NCBI GenBank assembly: GCA_033964015.1
Contig: JAWWUD010000052.1
Span: 800,724-864,723, forward strand
DNA from: Scolanthus callimorphus
Lineage: Eukaryota; Cnidaria; Anthozoa; Actiniaria; Edwardsiidae
Length of the DNA: 64,000 bases
Direction of reading: 5' to 3'
In this document: positions 10,780 to 21,600 of the stretch, piece by piece
How positions within the stretch are numbered: position 1 is the first letter of the stretch
Layout of the letters: each line of letters begins with the position of its first letter
Notes under the pieces: model-generated
Seen by the model: the letters and a program-made list of their open reading frames with translations, nothing else
What the model was told of the DNA's origin: nothing
The model's database searches: none
Made by a program: the position numbers and the translations under genes

Positions 10780-13700
10780 TCACAGTTTATCGTTTTTGTC
10801 AATGCCAACCCGTGCGTGATGCGGGCTACCTGTGTTGATATCTCCGGGCTTCTGGGCCAAAACAAAGATGGCGGCCTACATGAACAGCGTTTCTCTCAAA
10901 CATCTGCAAGTTTTGACTAACTTTTCGACAATTTAGGATAAGAAATAAACTAGGAAGACTTATGGAATTGCAAACAAAACGGTAAGTAGAAACTTCCATA
11001 TAAGGAAATTTTAGAAAACGACACCTTTCAACGGGAACGACTGTTTCCATGACAACTTACCGTAAGCCTAGGATTTTGGTGCTGTGGAGTCCAGCCCTTG
11101 TCTGTCACACTCCCAAAATCGTAGTTCAACTGGAGATGTGTGGTTTTCACCCCAGGCAGGCCTTCTCGAGAACCACTGTAGAAAAATACAGAAGAGAACG
11201 TGGGTACCAATGATGAGATTAATTAAAGGGCACAAAATGTGATTAAATAAGACCAGTGTTCAACTCCCCCCCCCCCCCCCACCGGTCATCAAATATCAAA
11301 TGGTCCACCCTTAACATAAAAAAAAACAAGTTTGCGTGACTCTATGCCCAATTACGCGACCACACCATGCATTGCGTGACATTGCGTACCAAGTCTGATA
11401 TAGAATGAGATGTTTGGCTGTCGTGAATTAGGACGTTCGCTAAAGAAGGGACATCAAGCAGTCAAATTTGACTTGGGGTCTAGAATAATCTGCTTATATC
11501 TTGCTTCTTCCTATAAGATCAAGCGATGCGATAGTTTGTAAAGAAATTGTGTAAAATGACGTAAAACAAGGGGTTATCAGGAAACTGTGACCCCGCGGAT
11601 GAGGCGGGCATTCATTTCCGCTTACACATACTTCCGGTTCGGCCCCTAGAATTTGTTCCTCCTGGATGCGCGCTTCACTAGATATTCGATCAAAATCATA
11701 GAGCAGGGAAAAAAGCACGGTTAGCGCTTCCTCCTTTGAAAAACTTCGAATCTGATTATCTAATTTCGCATAAAATATTTCAAGAGGTTCGCTAATTTGT
11801 TGCAGATGAAACTGTTTCCTGAAGAAACAAATTCTGTTAGCCCTTCCTTCGTGACGGTCACGCAACGTTTCCATCGGCGTGACCGACGTACTTTACGGTC
11901 TGCGTGTGGAAGACTTACACGGAATTTTTTTCACTGAAATAACGTTGTCAACATTGTAAATTGTATTCTTGTTTTTTTGTTCCTTAACTTGGCCGATAGA
12001 AATAAAAGTTTTCTCCGACTTAGTGTAAGCAAAACGTACTAGCGTGACTATTAGAAATAAGGGTCCTTGAAGCGAAAGGCTTTGCATACTTCCCTCGTGA
12101 CGAAGCGATGAAACGCGATTAAACTGAAAATTAAAAGGAAAACAGGCTTCGCGTTTCCTGTCCTTACACGTTTCCGAGGGAGGTGGATATAAGTTCTCGA
12201 AATTTACAGCGCGTTTGTAGGATTTGGGCATCAGACGGTGTGCTATAGTGAGTAGAAGACAAAGGAGCATCGGCTATACTGCTCGGGCTAGATTTCCGAA
12301 AGCGAAAACGGCTTGAAGAGGGTTTGAAGAATAACACATACCAGCAGGACCAGCAGCGATATTTTAACAAGCAAAAACTTGACAATATTCCAGCTGAAGC
12401 GAGAAAAAGATAAATCAAGAAAATATTTCGTCGAAAAGATTTGAAGAAGAACACAGTGGATTGTAACGAAATGGCTTCAGAAAACCACGCAACAGACCTT
12501 GAAATCAACACCGACAATCGAGACAACCAATCCTCAGGGGTCTCCCCTCAGGAGAGCGCTCAGCCATTACAGGGGCCCCCTTGCTACGAAGATGTCTACC
12601 GTACGGGGAACTTTGGCGTTACCATCGGGAAACTAGACATTTCCCTTGGTAAAAAGTGGGTGATTGCCACGGGAATCCGTACAGGTATACTACTAGTGTT
12701 GACCATTGCGGGGTCGATTGCCCTAGCAAAGCATTACACCGTGGTATTATTCAGAGATCTTACAATAGCTCTCTCCTTTACTTCGGCTGTTGTCGGAGTC
12801 ATTGTAACTTTATGCGCCGCGAACTTTTTCTATCGCCTCCAAACCACAGGGCACCCATATGCTTGGCTTATGGTTCTACGCTACATGGCTGTCATCCAGT
12901 TCTGCATAAATTGCCTCTTTGGTTGGCTATTCGCATGCTTTATCGTAGGAACTACCAAGTTAACAGTCTTTGCCGGCCTCACCCTATCCGAAATTGGCTT
13001 TGTGAAAGCAGTGTATGCCTTTGTGATCATTTTACAGATTATTGAGAGCGTCTTGTGCTGGGGTTTCTTCCTGCCTCCTCGCTTTAGCGAGTTGTGTGAT
13101 TGTTGTCACGCGTGGTGCATTTATAGCAAAGGAGAGGAGATCGCGCCTGGGGTCCCTGACCCACCCTCGCAGGTGAAAATGATGAGATTTGCTTACACAA
13201 TGCAGCAAGTTAACAGAGCTATTAATTAAACTGTGACAGTGATCTTTAGCAATTGTAATTCGAACTCAAACTTTTCTGTGGAACTGTATGAAAAGGCAAA
13301 TGCAGTGTCACGTGCATGTCACGCAACTTCGATACATAGTAATTATTTATAAAAAAAACAGTGATTTTTAGCAATTGTAATTCGAACTGAAACTTTTCTG
13401 TGGAACTGTATAAAAAGGCGGGTGCAGCGTCACATGCATGTCACGCAACTTTATAGTCTGATGACTAACTTTTAATTTTAAGTGGTGAGCAAGAAATCAA
13501 CATAACAGAGCAGGACGCTTGCTGCCCAATTTTTTATGGGAATACCTCACTGAGTGAAAGAGATGTCACAGTGGCAGATCTAGGGGTGGTGCATTGATAG
13601 ATAGATAGACAGATAAGGCTATATCAGCCTGAATGACAAATCTCACTCTTCAGACCAGAATGCACACCCCCTTTCCAAAAATCCGCCCTGTGCCAGACTA

Positions 13701-16700
13701 TGTGCTTGTGAATCAAGGCAGCAAAGAGGTTTTCTATGATATGTGATGCAAAGTTGCTGTATGTGAATGTGGAGTTAAAGGGGCACTGTCACCATTTTGT
13801 TCGATTTTAGGGGTAATTTAGGTACCTTAAAAGTCAGATTCACAAGAATTGAACAAAATAATCGTCTACGTTTGTTAAATAACCTTTCAGCTACAAGATG
13901 AGTAAAAATTTGGAGTACTTTCGTGTGCTATGGAGCGGATGCAATTGGATTGTGGAATGACATTTTTAATTTCGTATCAGGCTGACCAGTTTTCAAACTT
14001 GGAAATTTGATAGCAAAAGCTGTTAAATTTTACATAAGAATGCCTATATTGTCGAAATTTCAATTCCTTTCTCTTTCTAGGACATAATAACAGTATACAT
14101 AGGATTCTGAGTTGTTTCTGTAGATCACTGGTCTTATTTTATAATATTTTGTTGAAACAACCGTGACAGTGCCCCTTTAAGCTCACCAGTGTTAGTGATC
14201 TTGTTGGCAATTTTATTGTTGTTATCCATGAATAGAAATAGAATGTACAATGAAACTTTTTGAAACAAGTCAAACATTGCATGTTCTCTTCGAAGAACCT
14301 TCTTTAAACTCACTGATTAATTTTAGGATTGCATTCAATGTTTTTCATGCAGTCCTAAAAAAAGTTTCAAGAAGTTAAATTATGAAGCATTTCTATATAT
14401 ACTTTCTATTATAACATAATTTTAGACATTTTATTTTTAGCATATCTATTTTATGACAAATGTATTTGAAATGATTTTAAAGAAGGTCTATCAACCACTA
14501 TATGCTACACAGCCCTTGTCTTGACTTTTGTATCATATGAAAATGCTAGCAGCCCTGGGGGTACTCGGATATAAAAATGACGGGGGGTCTGACATATCTT
14601 TTTGGGTATGAAATTAGTAGTAAAAGTATTTTTTGGGTTGAAAATTTTACCAGGTATTTTCTTGGGGGTTGACAAATCAGTGAGTATTTTTGGGGGGTTG
14701 AAACATTAAGTTTATCATCAAGATACTGCCTTTACTTAAGCTGAAGCTACTGTATTTCCAGGAAACATAATGGGGGATGGCCATCATGTGTATGCTGGTT
14801 TCTTTTTAGGCTAAAAAAAGTTGGGTATTTTTGGGGTATGAAATTTGGGAGCAAGTATTTTTTGGGGTATCAAATTTATGGCTCAGGTATTTTTTGGGGT
14901 ATGAAATTTGGAGCTCCTTCAAACACACAAGTACTGATGACATATGCTAGATAGTGGTGCAAATGCATCCCAGCATGACATAGAAGGTAACGAAAGCAAT
15001 TCACACAGTACCTGAATTGACCCATCATTTCAAGGGGCTCTCGCATGCTTGCTTGCCACTTCTCTGACAAGAAAAATAGCTCAAATCTCAATCCAATTCC
15101 ATCCTTATGATAACAGGCCAAAACAACCTAGAATTACATTTGTCTAGCAATTGAACAGTTTTTCTATTAATCTGGATGATTATTTTGATTCTTTGATTAG
15201 GTACTATGGGCAAATGTGCATGTGTTTTCATGGTTACAATTTTACTTATTTTATGTCCACGGTGGCCTAATATTAAGCATGCGAGAGCCCCTTTAACAAT
15301 TGCACACCAAATGTCATCACTTTTTACAATCAGTATAGCTAATTTGGCCATGTTGATGCAAATCGGATTGGGCACCAACATATGGCAGCTCCATTGTTAC
15401 AAAAATGTACACTTACTGAACAAAATGGTGCACATTCATGTCCTTATATTTTTGGTTAGAAAACACCTAATCGGCTTCCAAATCTTCTCCAGAAATAAAG
15501 TTTTTAGTATACTCGACAGTGATGCAATTAGCTTTGTGTTAAGTTGGAAATTTAGGGGAAAATATTAGTCACGTGACAAATGAAAACCACTAATAAAATG
15601 TAATGGAGAGCATGCTCACTGAATCTCAATTTTCAGTGACAACACATTCATGATGAAAATGTTTTCATGCTTCTTTAAATTTTGAGGGTTAAAATGACAA
15701 CACCAGTGTTTTGCTCTCAAATAGATATCCAATAGCTTACCTTTCCTGGACTGTATTCATAGCGGAAGGGTACTCTCGGAAGCCACCTCCTTTCCGTTTG
15801 ACCTGTAAGCCAATTAAAATTGTATTACAATACATATATGAATATTTACTGAGATCTACATTTTTCAGGTCAAGGTCATAGTTTTTCCCTATATGGACCG
15901 ACTTAAAGCTGGCAAATAACTCTAAAAATTGATGAAAACAAGCACAAAGGTTACTGTGACCTAGGTCAGAGATAGGAAAAGATTGCCCGTGCCTGCACTC
16001 TGAAAACCAATCAGAATGCAGAATTTGTTACCATGCCCTCTAGGAAAAAAATTTATATCTGGCCAATCATAGGGCTTGAATTTTCTTTCTTTTTTGTCAT
16101 TGTGTGATTCTAGAAATAAAAAGGGTTTGAGATATGACCCTCTCGACCCTCTGGAATTTTCACCTCTTCTGTTGGCTCCATGTGTGGAGCCAACAGCTAA
16201 GTATGGAGTATGGGATCACACAAAATTACTTATGTCCGACCAATTTTTATTGGACATGTGTCATACAATAAGGTTTAAAAACTTATTGGTCAAATAAAGT
16301 ATCTAAAAGGATCGTTTGTAACTTGAACCCTTTTATTTTGTGTATATAAACATACTTAGCACTTCATAACCAAACGAAAGAGGACACCTTTGGAAATACT
16401 GAGCTCATAAATTACTACAATCGAAAACTTAGCAAGCCAGCTGCAATATCAGCTTAGTTAGATACGGTATATTATTAACTCACCTTTTTGGATTGCTGTA
16501 CGCCGTTGCTTTGTTTGATTTTTTCCTTCCATCGTGATTTACTAGATTTACTACTGACCAGCGAGGTGAACGAGCCCTCGGAAATCAACGGAAGTAGCGG
16601 AGATTCATTCGAGACGCCACCATCATCTTTCCCAGTGTCGTTGCCTCTGAAATGTTTTTCCTTTGTCGCTGTCTTTTTGGGAAGAGTATCTGAGGTTCTG

Positions 16701-16744
16701 CTTGCTGTAACCTTACTTGGCGGGAATCTTATTGAAGGCAACAT
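10780..16744 (-). CDS. four-exon gene, 177-aa protein of unknown function
   Basis: Predicted from splice signals. Exon 1 is 16744-16484 (ATG start; 87 codons; donor AAG|GTGAGT). Exon 2 is 15802-15741 (acceptor TTACAG; donor AAAG|GTAAGC). Exon 3 is 11175-11061 (acceptor TTTCTACAG; donor ACG|GTAAGT). Exon 4 is 10875-10780 (acceptor CATGTAG, stop TGA). Lengths of 261+62+115+96 give 534 bases, and every junction phase fits. The protein has a basic, Ser/Lys-rich, probably disordered N-terminus, then GGGFREYPSAMNTVQE, a segment with LPGVKTTHLQLNYDFG and TDKGWTPQHQNP, and a short C-terminus with FVLAQKPGDINTG. There is no signal peptide or membrane segment. I do not recognise the family. Intron 2 (about 4.6 kb) contains the opposite-strand tetraspan gene and several MITEs. 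Exons 2-4 are the least certain in the sense that another small exon could exist. Confidence 0.7.
11262..11281. repeat. poly-C tract
   Basis: Uninterrupted C run of about 14-15 bases inside the intron. One of at least ten long G/C homopolymers in the window. Confidence 0.9.
12471..13229 (+). CDS. intronless four-transmembrane protein with PPxY motif
   Basis: 252 aa from the ATG at 12471, chosen because its context (CGAAATGG) is good and upstream in-frame codons include no other ATG. The hydrophilic N-terminus (1-62) is rich in Asn/Asp/Gln/Ser and has PPCYEDVY at about 36-43, a PPxY-type WW-domain ligand. Four hydrophobic helices follow at about 66-88, 98-122, 133-160 and 178-200, then a cytoplasmic tail starting with a Cys-rich stretch (CDCCHAWC) that could be palmitoylated. 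Topology resembles MARVEL/claudin-like or CD20-like tetraspan proteins, but no diagnostic signature (such as GLW-C-C) is seen, so the family is left open. It lies inside an intron of the opposite-strand four-exon gene. The 3' UTR carries a tandem repeat. Confidence 0.85.
   Translation: MASENHATDLEINTDNRDNQSSGVSPQESAQPLQGPPCYEDVYRTGNFGVTIGKLDISLGKKWVIATGIRTGILLVLTIAGSIALAKHYTVVLFRDLTIALSFTSAVVGVIVTLCAANFFYRLQTTGHPYAWLMVLRYMAVIQFCINCLFGWLFACFIVGTTKLTVFAGLTLSEIGFVKAVYAFVIILQIIESVLCWGFFLPPRFSELCDCCHAWCIYSKGEEIAPGVPDPPSQVKMMRFAYTMQQVNRAIN
13233..13456. repeat. two-copy ~100-bp direct repeat in the 3' flank
   Basis: The copies at about 13236-13333 and 13360-13456 share AGCAATTGTAATTCGAACT, CTTTTCTGTGGAACTGTAT and CATGTCACGCAACTT. 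They start a few bases after the stop codon, so they lie in the probable 3' UTR of the tetraspan gene. Confidence 0.85.
13566..13692. mobile_element. short hAT-like MITE (tentative)
   Basis: Left end CAGTGGCAGATCTAGGGGTG and right end CACCCCCTTTCCAAAAATCC ... CTGTG are imperfect inverted repeats. CAGTGGC-type termini are usual for hAT MITEs. No target duplication confirmed; it contains GATA repeats. Confidence 0.45.
13779..14176. mobile_element. TTAA-inserting MITE (398 bp)
   Basis: Perfect terminal inverted repeats AGGGGCACTGTCAC / GTGACAGTGCCCCT, flanked on both sides by TTAA (13775-13778 and 14177-14180). TTAA target choice is characteristic of piggyBac and Kolobok superfamilies. No ORF, so it is non-autonomous. 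Confidence 0.9.
14560..14910. repeat. GTATTTTTTGGGGTATGAAA-type repeat
   Basis: Seven or so variants of (G)TATTTTTTGGG(G)T(A/T)(T)GAAA(TTT) in 350 bases. A related TTTTTAGGGGT style of sequence marks the TIR family at 49.97 and 54.8 kb. Confidence 0.7.
15033..15292. mobile_element. second TTAA-type MITE (260 bp)
   Basis: Inverted ends AGGGGCTCTCGCATGCTTG and AAGCATGCGAGAGCCCCT; the right flank is TTAA and the left flank TTCA (one mismatch). The terminal AGGGGC resembles the MITE at 13779, but the interior is unrelated. It sits in an intron of the four-exon gene. Confidence 0.8.
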
Positions 16745-17513
16745 TGATTTTTCAGCTCAAAAGAATCCAATTTCTTGGTTCTCCTGTAGTTACAAACAAC
16801 CCATTGTGTACTTCAAACCATTTAAGATCTATTTGTTGTATAAACAAGGCTGTTAAATTCATCTTTGAAGTGATCAAAACTAATCAATGTTTGACCGGGT
16901 TTGACCTGAAGCAACAACATTCAAATGCACAACTAACTCGAAATCGCGGTTGATTTTTGCCGTTTCGGGACCTGCATTGCTCCATTTTGACCAAAGTCCT
17001 TTGTTGTTTATCCGGTAATAACGATCCTTGGCAAAGATAAAGGATTTTCATGCTCCATTAGGAGAATAATTACGAGCTTTTATACTTTGAGCACTTGACT
17101 CAAGTCAGTTGCTATCAACGAACGAAATTAGCCAGGCGTTGCGCGAGAACGGGGAGACCTGGGGAGAACCAGTACAGCGCTACGCTCGCGCGCTACGCAC
17201 GCGCGCGCCGGTCCTGTTATATATGGAGAAACTTGGCTCGGGTAGTTTGATGACCCCCTGGGTGAGATAGCCTGGTCGTGAGCTTTCCCTACAATTATCT
17301 ACAAAGCGCAATGCTTTTGACTATAGTTTACACTACAGAAAAAAAGGCCTAATCTCTGGGACCTTATCTCTCGTAGTATAATAGAAGAACGCGGGCTGTT
17401 ATGTTGGATACAATCCCGTTATTTTATTCAACAATTAGTGCCATACATCGAATCATTCACGTATTTTTAACGTGTACTACGCTATTTGGCTATTTTGGTA
17501 TCACTTCTCAAGC
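16745..17513. other. intergenic space between two minus-strand genes
   Basis: Probable 5' region of the four-exon gene (from 16745) and 3' flank of the dermatopontin-like gene (below 17514). A CGCGC-rich patch lies at 17170-17210. No other feature seen. Confidence 0.5.
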
Positions 17514-18610
17514 CTAGACCACTTGACAATACGTGAAACGCCAGCGACGGTCCCTGTGGAAAACGGTACAGAGGTCAAAACAATGGTACTTTTTAGGAGC
17601 CCGATCTTGTCAGGGAGGAGGTAGTAGGTTGCGGGCTTTTTAACTTAAAATTTAAAAATTTAAAAGTACCCCTTCCCACTCCCTGCAGATTTTTTAACTA
17701 TTGGTTTCACTGATTGTTATATAGTCCTCCCTATATCGGGTTCCCATATCATTATGTTCAGACCTATCCCCCTAACTTTGAGAAAAGGAGAGAGGTTGGC
17801 GAATTGATAGATAAGCCAGGTTGCATAGAACTGAGAGATACTTTTTCCGAAATACAACTTCTCTGATTCTCTATTTTAGTCTGTGACTCCACTATGAATC
17901 ATTTTGCGGTCATTGTGTCCTAAAACCAGTGATGAAGACAAGACTAAACGCAATATTCTTGGTGTGCAATCATTACTTTGGGAACAGAAAAAAGCGTGGC
18001 AGCCATGTTGGATATACCGGAGAGGGAACAATAAAACTTTATTTTGTTCAGTACATCCAACATGAACACCAGTGACGTCGCATGTACACCACGAACACTA
18101 CAACCGGGTGTTTCATTGCAAACCACAGGTAACCCGTGTATTGTAACAGAATTTGCTCGCTTTAACTCTCTTTTTAATCTTTGTTACTTACTCGTTGTCG
18201 TTGCGGTGGGTACTCTCTGCCCCGGCGAGGTACGAACCAGCACGAACAGTGTATGACATCGGCTGGTGCATGTCGTGCACGTAAAACGTCGTGGCGCAGC
18301 TACCGCGCTTATATCTTCTCGGCTTGAGCAGGCAGCACTTGAAATTGAAACGCCTAAAAGCGAAAACGCCAGGGTCTGGTTTAATTTTGGCACAGGCCGT
18401 GCTATAAGATACTCAACGGTCCAGTATTCTGGAATTGTCCGCTACAAAATATTCGGGGTGGAAGCTGAATATTTTCCTGGAAATAACACACATTGTTCAA
18501 AGATCTGCACTTCGAAAATTAAGTGCAGAGGAATCGGTCAACAGGGAAACCATTGGCAAAAAGAAACTAAGCTAAGTGTGAATAAAGATACTCACGCAAG
18601 GGCGGATCTA

Positions 18611-18649
<39 letters not shown>

Positions 18650-21600
18650 GATTATATTTCTTGTTCTTGTTCTCATATTTCTTGTAAAAACCTTAAGATT
18701 AGCCACCCCCTTGGTCTGAACTCTGTAGTATATCCTTTGTATTAGCGACCCCCCTTCTTAAGGGACTGCATCCGCCACTGTCACCATTCTTGGCGTTCCA
18801 ACAATGGTGCATTAGAATCATTAGGGCCATTACCTGTCCTCGTGGCGATTATTGTGAACACTCTGTACACCGACCAGCAAGCCGGAGTGCGGGCAAGTGA
18901 AGCGCATTTCGCCATCATAGTCATTTACGTAAAAAGGCTCCCATGCACAAGCTGTTGTGTCCAACTGAAATGTTCTCTTGCAGGTAAAGGCAAAACGGCG
19001 GTCTCGGTGATGCCAGCTAAACTGAGAGTAAATCTTGTGTATGGTTTGACCTTGAAAAAAAAAACAAATAGATACATAAAGGCACTGTACAAATAACACA
19101 GTGAGCATTCGGCCCAGCTTAACACATCGGTAACAGTAAGCCATGTCCCTGTCCCCCCCCCCCCTTCATATCCTGTGCTGGGATCGTGTCACATGAGAGC
19201 TGCATCCCTTGGGAATTGACTGTATGAATAATAAATATCAGGACGAAAACAGCTCATTTAATCCGAACTTTGGCGTGAGAATACGCTATTTTCCTTTCAA
19301 CCTCTGGCAAAACAAATGGTGTAGTGCTAAAGATTATGATGTCTTCTACTTGTGTGCCGAATTTGGTGGCTTTCAGGCAAGTGGAAATTATGTTCTAGTG
19401 GCACAATTATTTCCAGACTTTTTAGAAAATACGAAAAAAGTTCTGAAATAAAATTGGAAATTCAAACTCTCTGCTTTAATTGCCGTGCGAAATTGGAATG
19501 ACCACGCGCGCATTTTGCTCAAAACATAATAAAAGGTCTCTTTTCGCTATTTGCAAGACCCAAATGGTCCGTGTAACGTTTCACAAAATGGAAATTCAAT
19601 TTCATGTGGCCAATTTGAATTTTGAAATTTGACCTTTGAAAATTCGAAACATTTATTTTCAATTCGATTTTGAAAAATCGAAATTTGAAATTCAAACTTT
19701 GAAATTTCATAAATTCGATTTTCAATTTATTTTTCGAAATCAAATATAATTTCAATTAATGGAACGAAAATTAGAATAGTGAAAACTCAGATTTCAATTG
19801 TTAAAAGACAAAGTAAAATTTAAAAGTTGCCGTATAACAATTTTGACACGTATGACTTTCGAGGGTAGGAGTTAGTTGTCAGGGAATTCTGTGAGGGTAG
19901 GAAGGTGAAAATGCTGGACGTGACGAAAGGTCATGAAACGCACTTGGTAGCCGTCGGCGTCAATGGCGAACGGAAGGCGCGGGAAATTAATAGAACTGTC
20001 TAAAATGCCTCCGTACAGATAGGACAGTCGAGACCAAGAAAACTTTGGCTCCTTTTCAGTGCTTCTTGCAATGTTGGGAGCCAACACGTCCTCCTTTGGC
20101 GAGCTCCTATTTGAATGCGACAGACAGGCCAGGTGAGGAAGTACCCCATGTTAAATCCCAAAAGTGCCTAGGAGTTGAAATTGACCATAGGCTTACCTGG
20201 GACATTCATATTGATTATGTTTGTAAAAAAGCTAGTGCTGGGATTGGTGCTATCCGGCGTCTAAAACCATTTATCCCCGCCGACTCGCTAGAAACATTAT
20301 ATAAAGCGTTGGTCCAACCGTACTTTGACTATTGCTCGCCCGTATGGGACACCTGTGGTAAAGTCCTGAGAGACAAACTACAGAGGTTTCAGTCCCGTGC
20401 GGCTCGAGTAATATCAGGTGCAAGCTATGAAATTCGATCTTCATCTATCCTTAAAGAATTAAATTGGCCAACACTTGAAATCAGGCAAAAGTGCATCAAA
20501 TCTATTCTTGTATAAAAGGCCCTTAACGACCTTTCGGCGCCTTATCTTAAAAATAATTTTACAAAAAACAGTGAATGCGGTAAACTCTACAATTTGAGAA
20601 ATATTGAGACTGACCTAGCACTTCCAAAGCCGAAAACTAATTTTCTCAAGTGCGCTTTTAAGTACAGTGGCGCCATGCTTTGGAATAGCCTCCCGAGGGA
20701 GGCCAAAATCGCAAAAAACACTACCAGCTTTTCGGCGAGAGACTTTGGCCTCCCTCACGTCAGGGACACGCTGAGTTAACACATCATTAACTCATCATTC
20801 TTATTACTGTTTTTACTGTTTGTTGCACACGTATATTCACATTTTCTAGATCATAATTTTTGTACAGACCTCTCCATCTGGCTGGCACGCCCCACACGGA
20901 AATCAGCAAATCCACTTTTTGTAAACTTGTGTTTTTTGTTGTTTGTGGCTAGCGTGGGTAATGTATCAGTCAATTCCAGCGGTGACCATGCCCCCCCCCC
21001 CACCCGGGCATTTGGTCATTTCTAAAAATAAAACTGAAAATTCCCCGCCCCCGGGCTAGCAAAAATGCAGAATACCCCACGGCGGGGAACACAAAAAGCG
21101 GAAAAATGCCCCACCCCCGGCACGAGAAAAAGACGGTAACTCGTGACAAAGCTTCACAACAAAAACTTCAACTCCATTTATACTGTCCGAGCATTCACAA
21201 TTCGTTTTTAAATGTACTTTAGTTTTCTCGTCTATGAACGAGTTCTCATTTCACTGAAAGTGAGACAAAATATAAATAAAGAAGTGACATTCCTAGGCCA
21301 TTCGCGGTTGTAGCCATTTAGCTGCATCTTTCAATGCGAAATTTACCTTTATTCTATTTGCAGAGCAACTATTTCGCAGTTATGTTACTTGACTTTTTGC
21401 GAAATTGGAACTCTGTTTATAGTGTTAATTCATTTTTATGTTTTTCCACTGAGACGAAATTGCGAAATCTGTTTCTTCTCTATAGAAGACGTTAACTGTG
21501 AAATGTGCAAATGTGTCAGTCTCCAAACGTGGTGTATACGGGCCATGTGTTGAGGCCACATTTGTAATAACCTGCCACATTTGTAATAACTGCCACGTTT

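Noticed and set aside
11494..12270. Two minus-strand ORFs of 126 and 125 aa upstream of the tetraspan gene
   Set aside because: No domain recognised. A GTATGT after EEQILGAEPE could be a donor, but its phase does not fit exon 3 of the four-exon gene, so I did not call an exon.
12441..12470. Longer start for the tetraspan gene
   Set aside because: The upstream start is a TTG; the first ATG with a good context is 12471.
15206..15568. 120-aa plus-strand ORF
   Set aside because: It begins inside a TTAA-type MITE and has no domain.
18266..18745. 159-aa plus-strand ORF with poly-Gly
   Set aside because: Antisense shadow of dermatopontin exon 3 running into the poly-G tract.
19209..19451. 80-aa plus-strand ORF in the intron of D2
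   Set aside because: Composition is protein-like, but there is no motif, no splice context and no homologue that I know.
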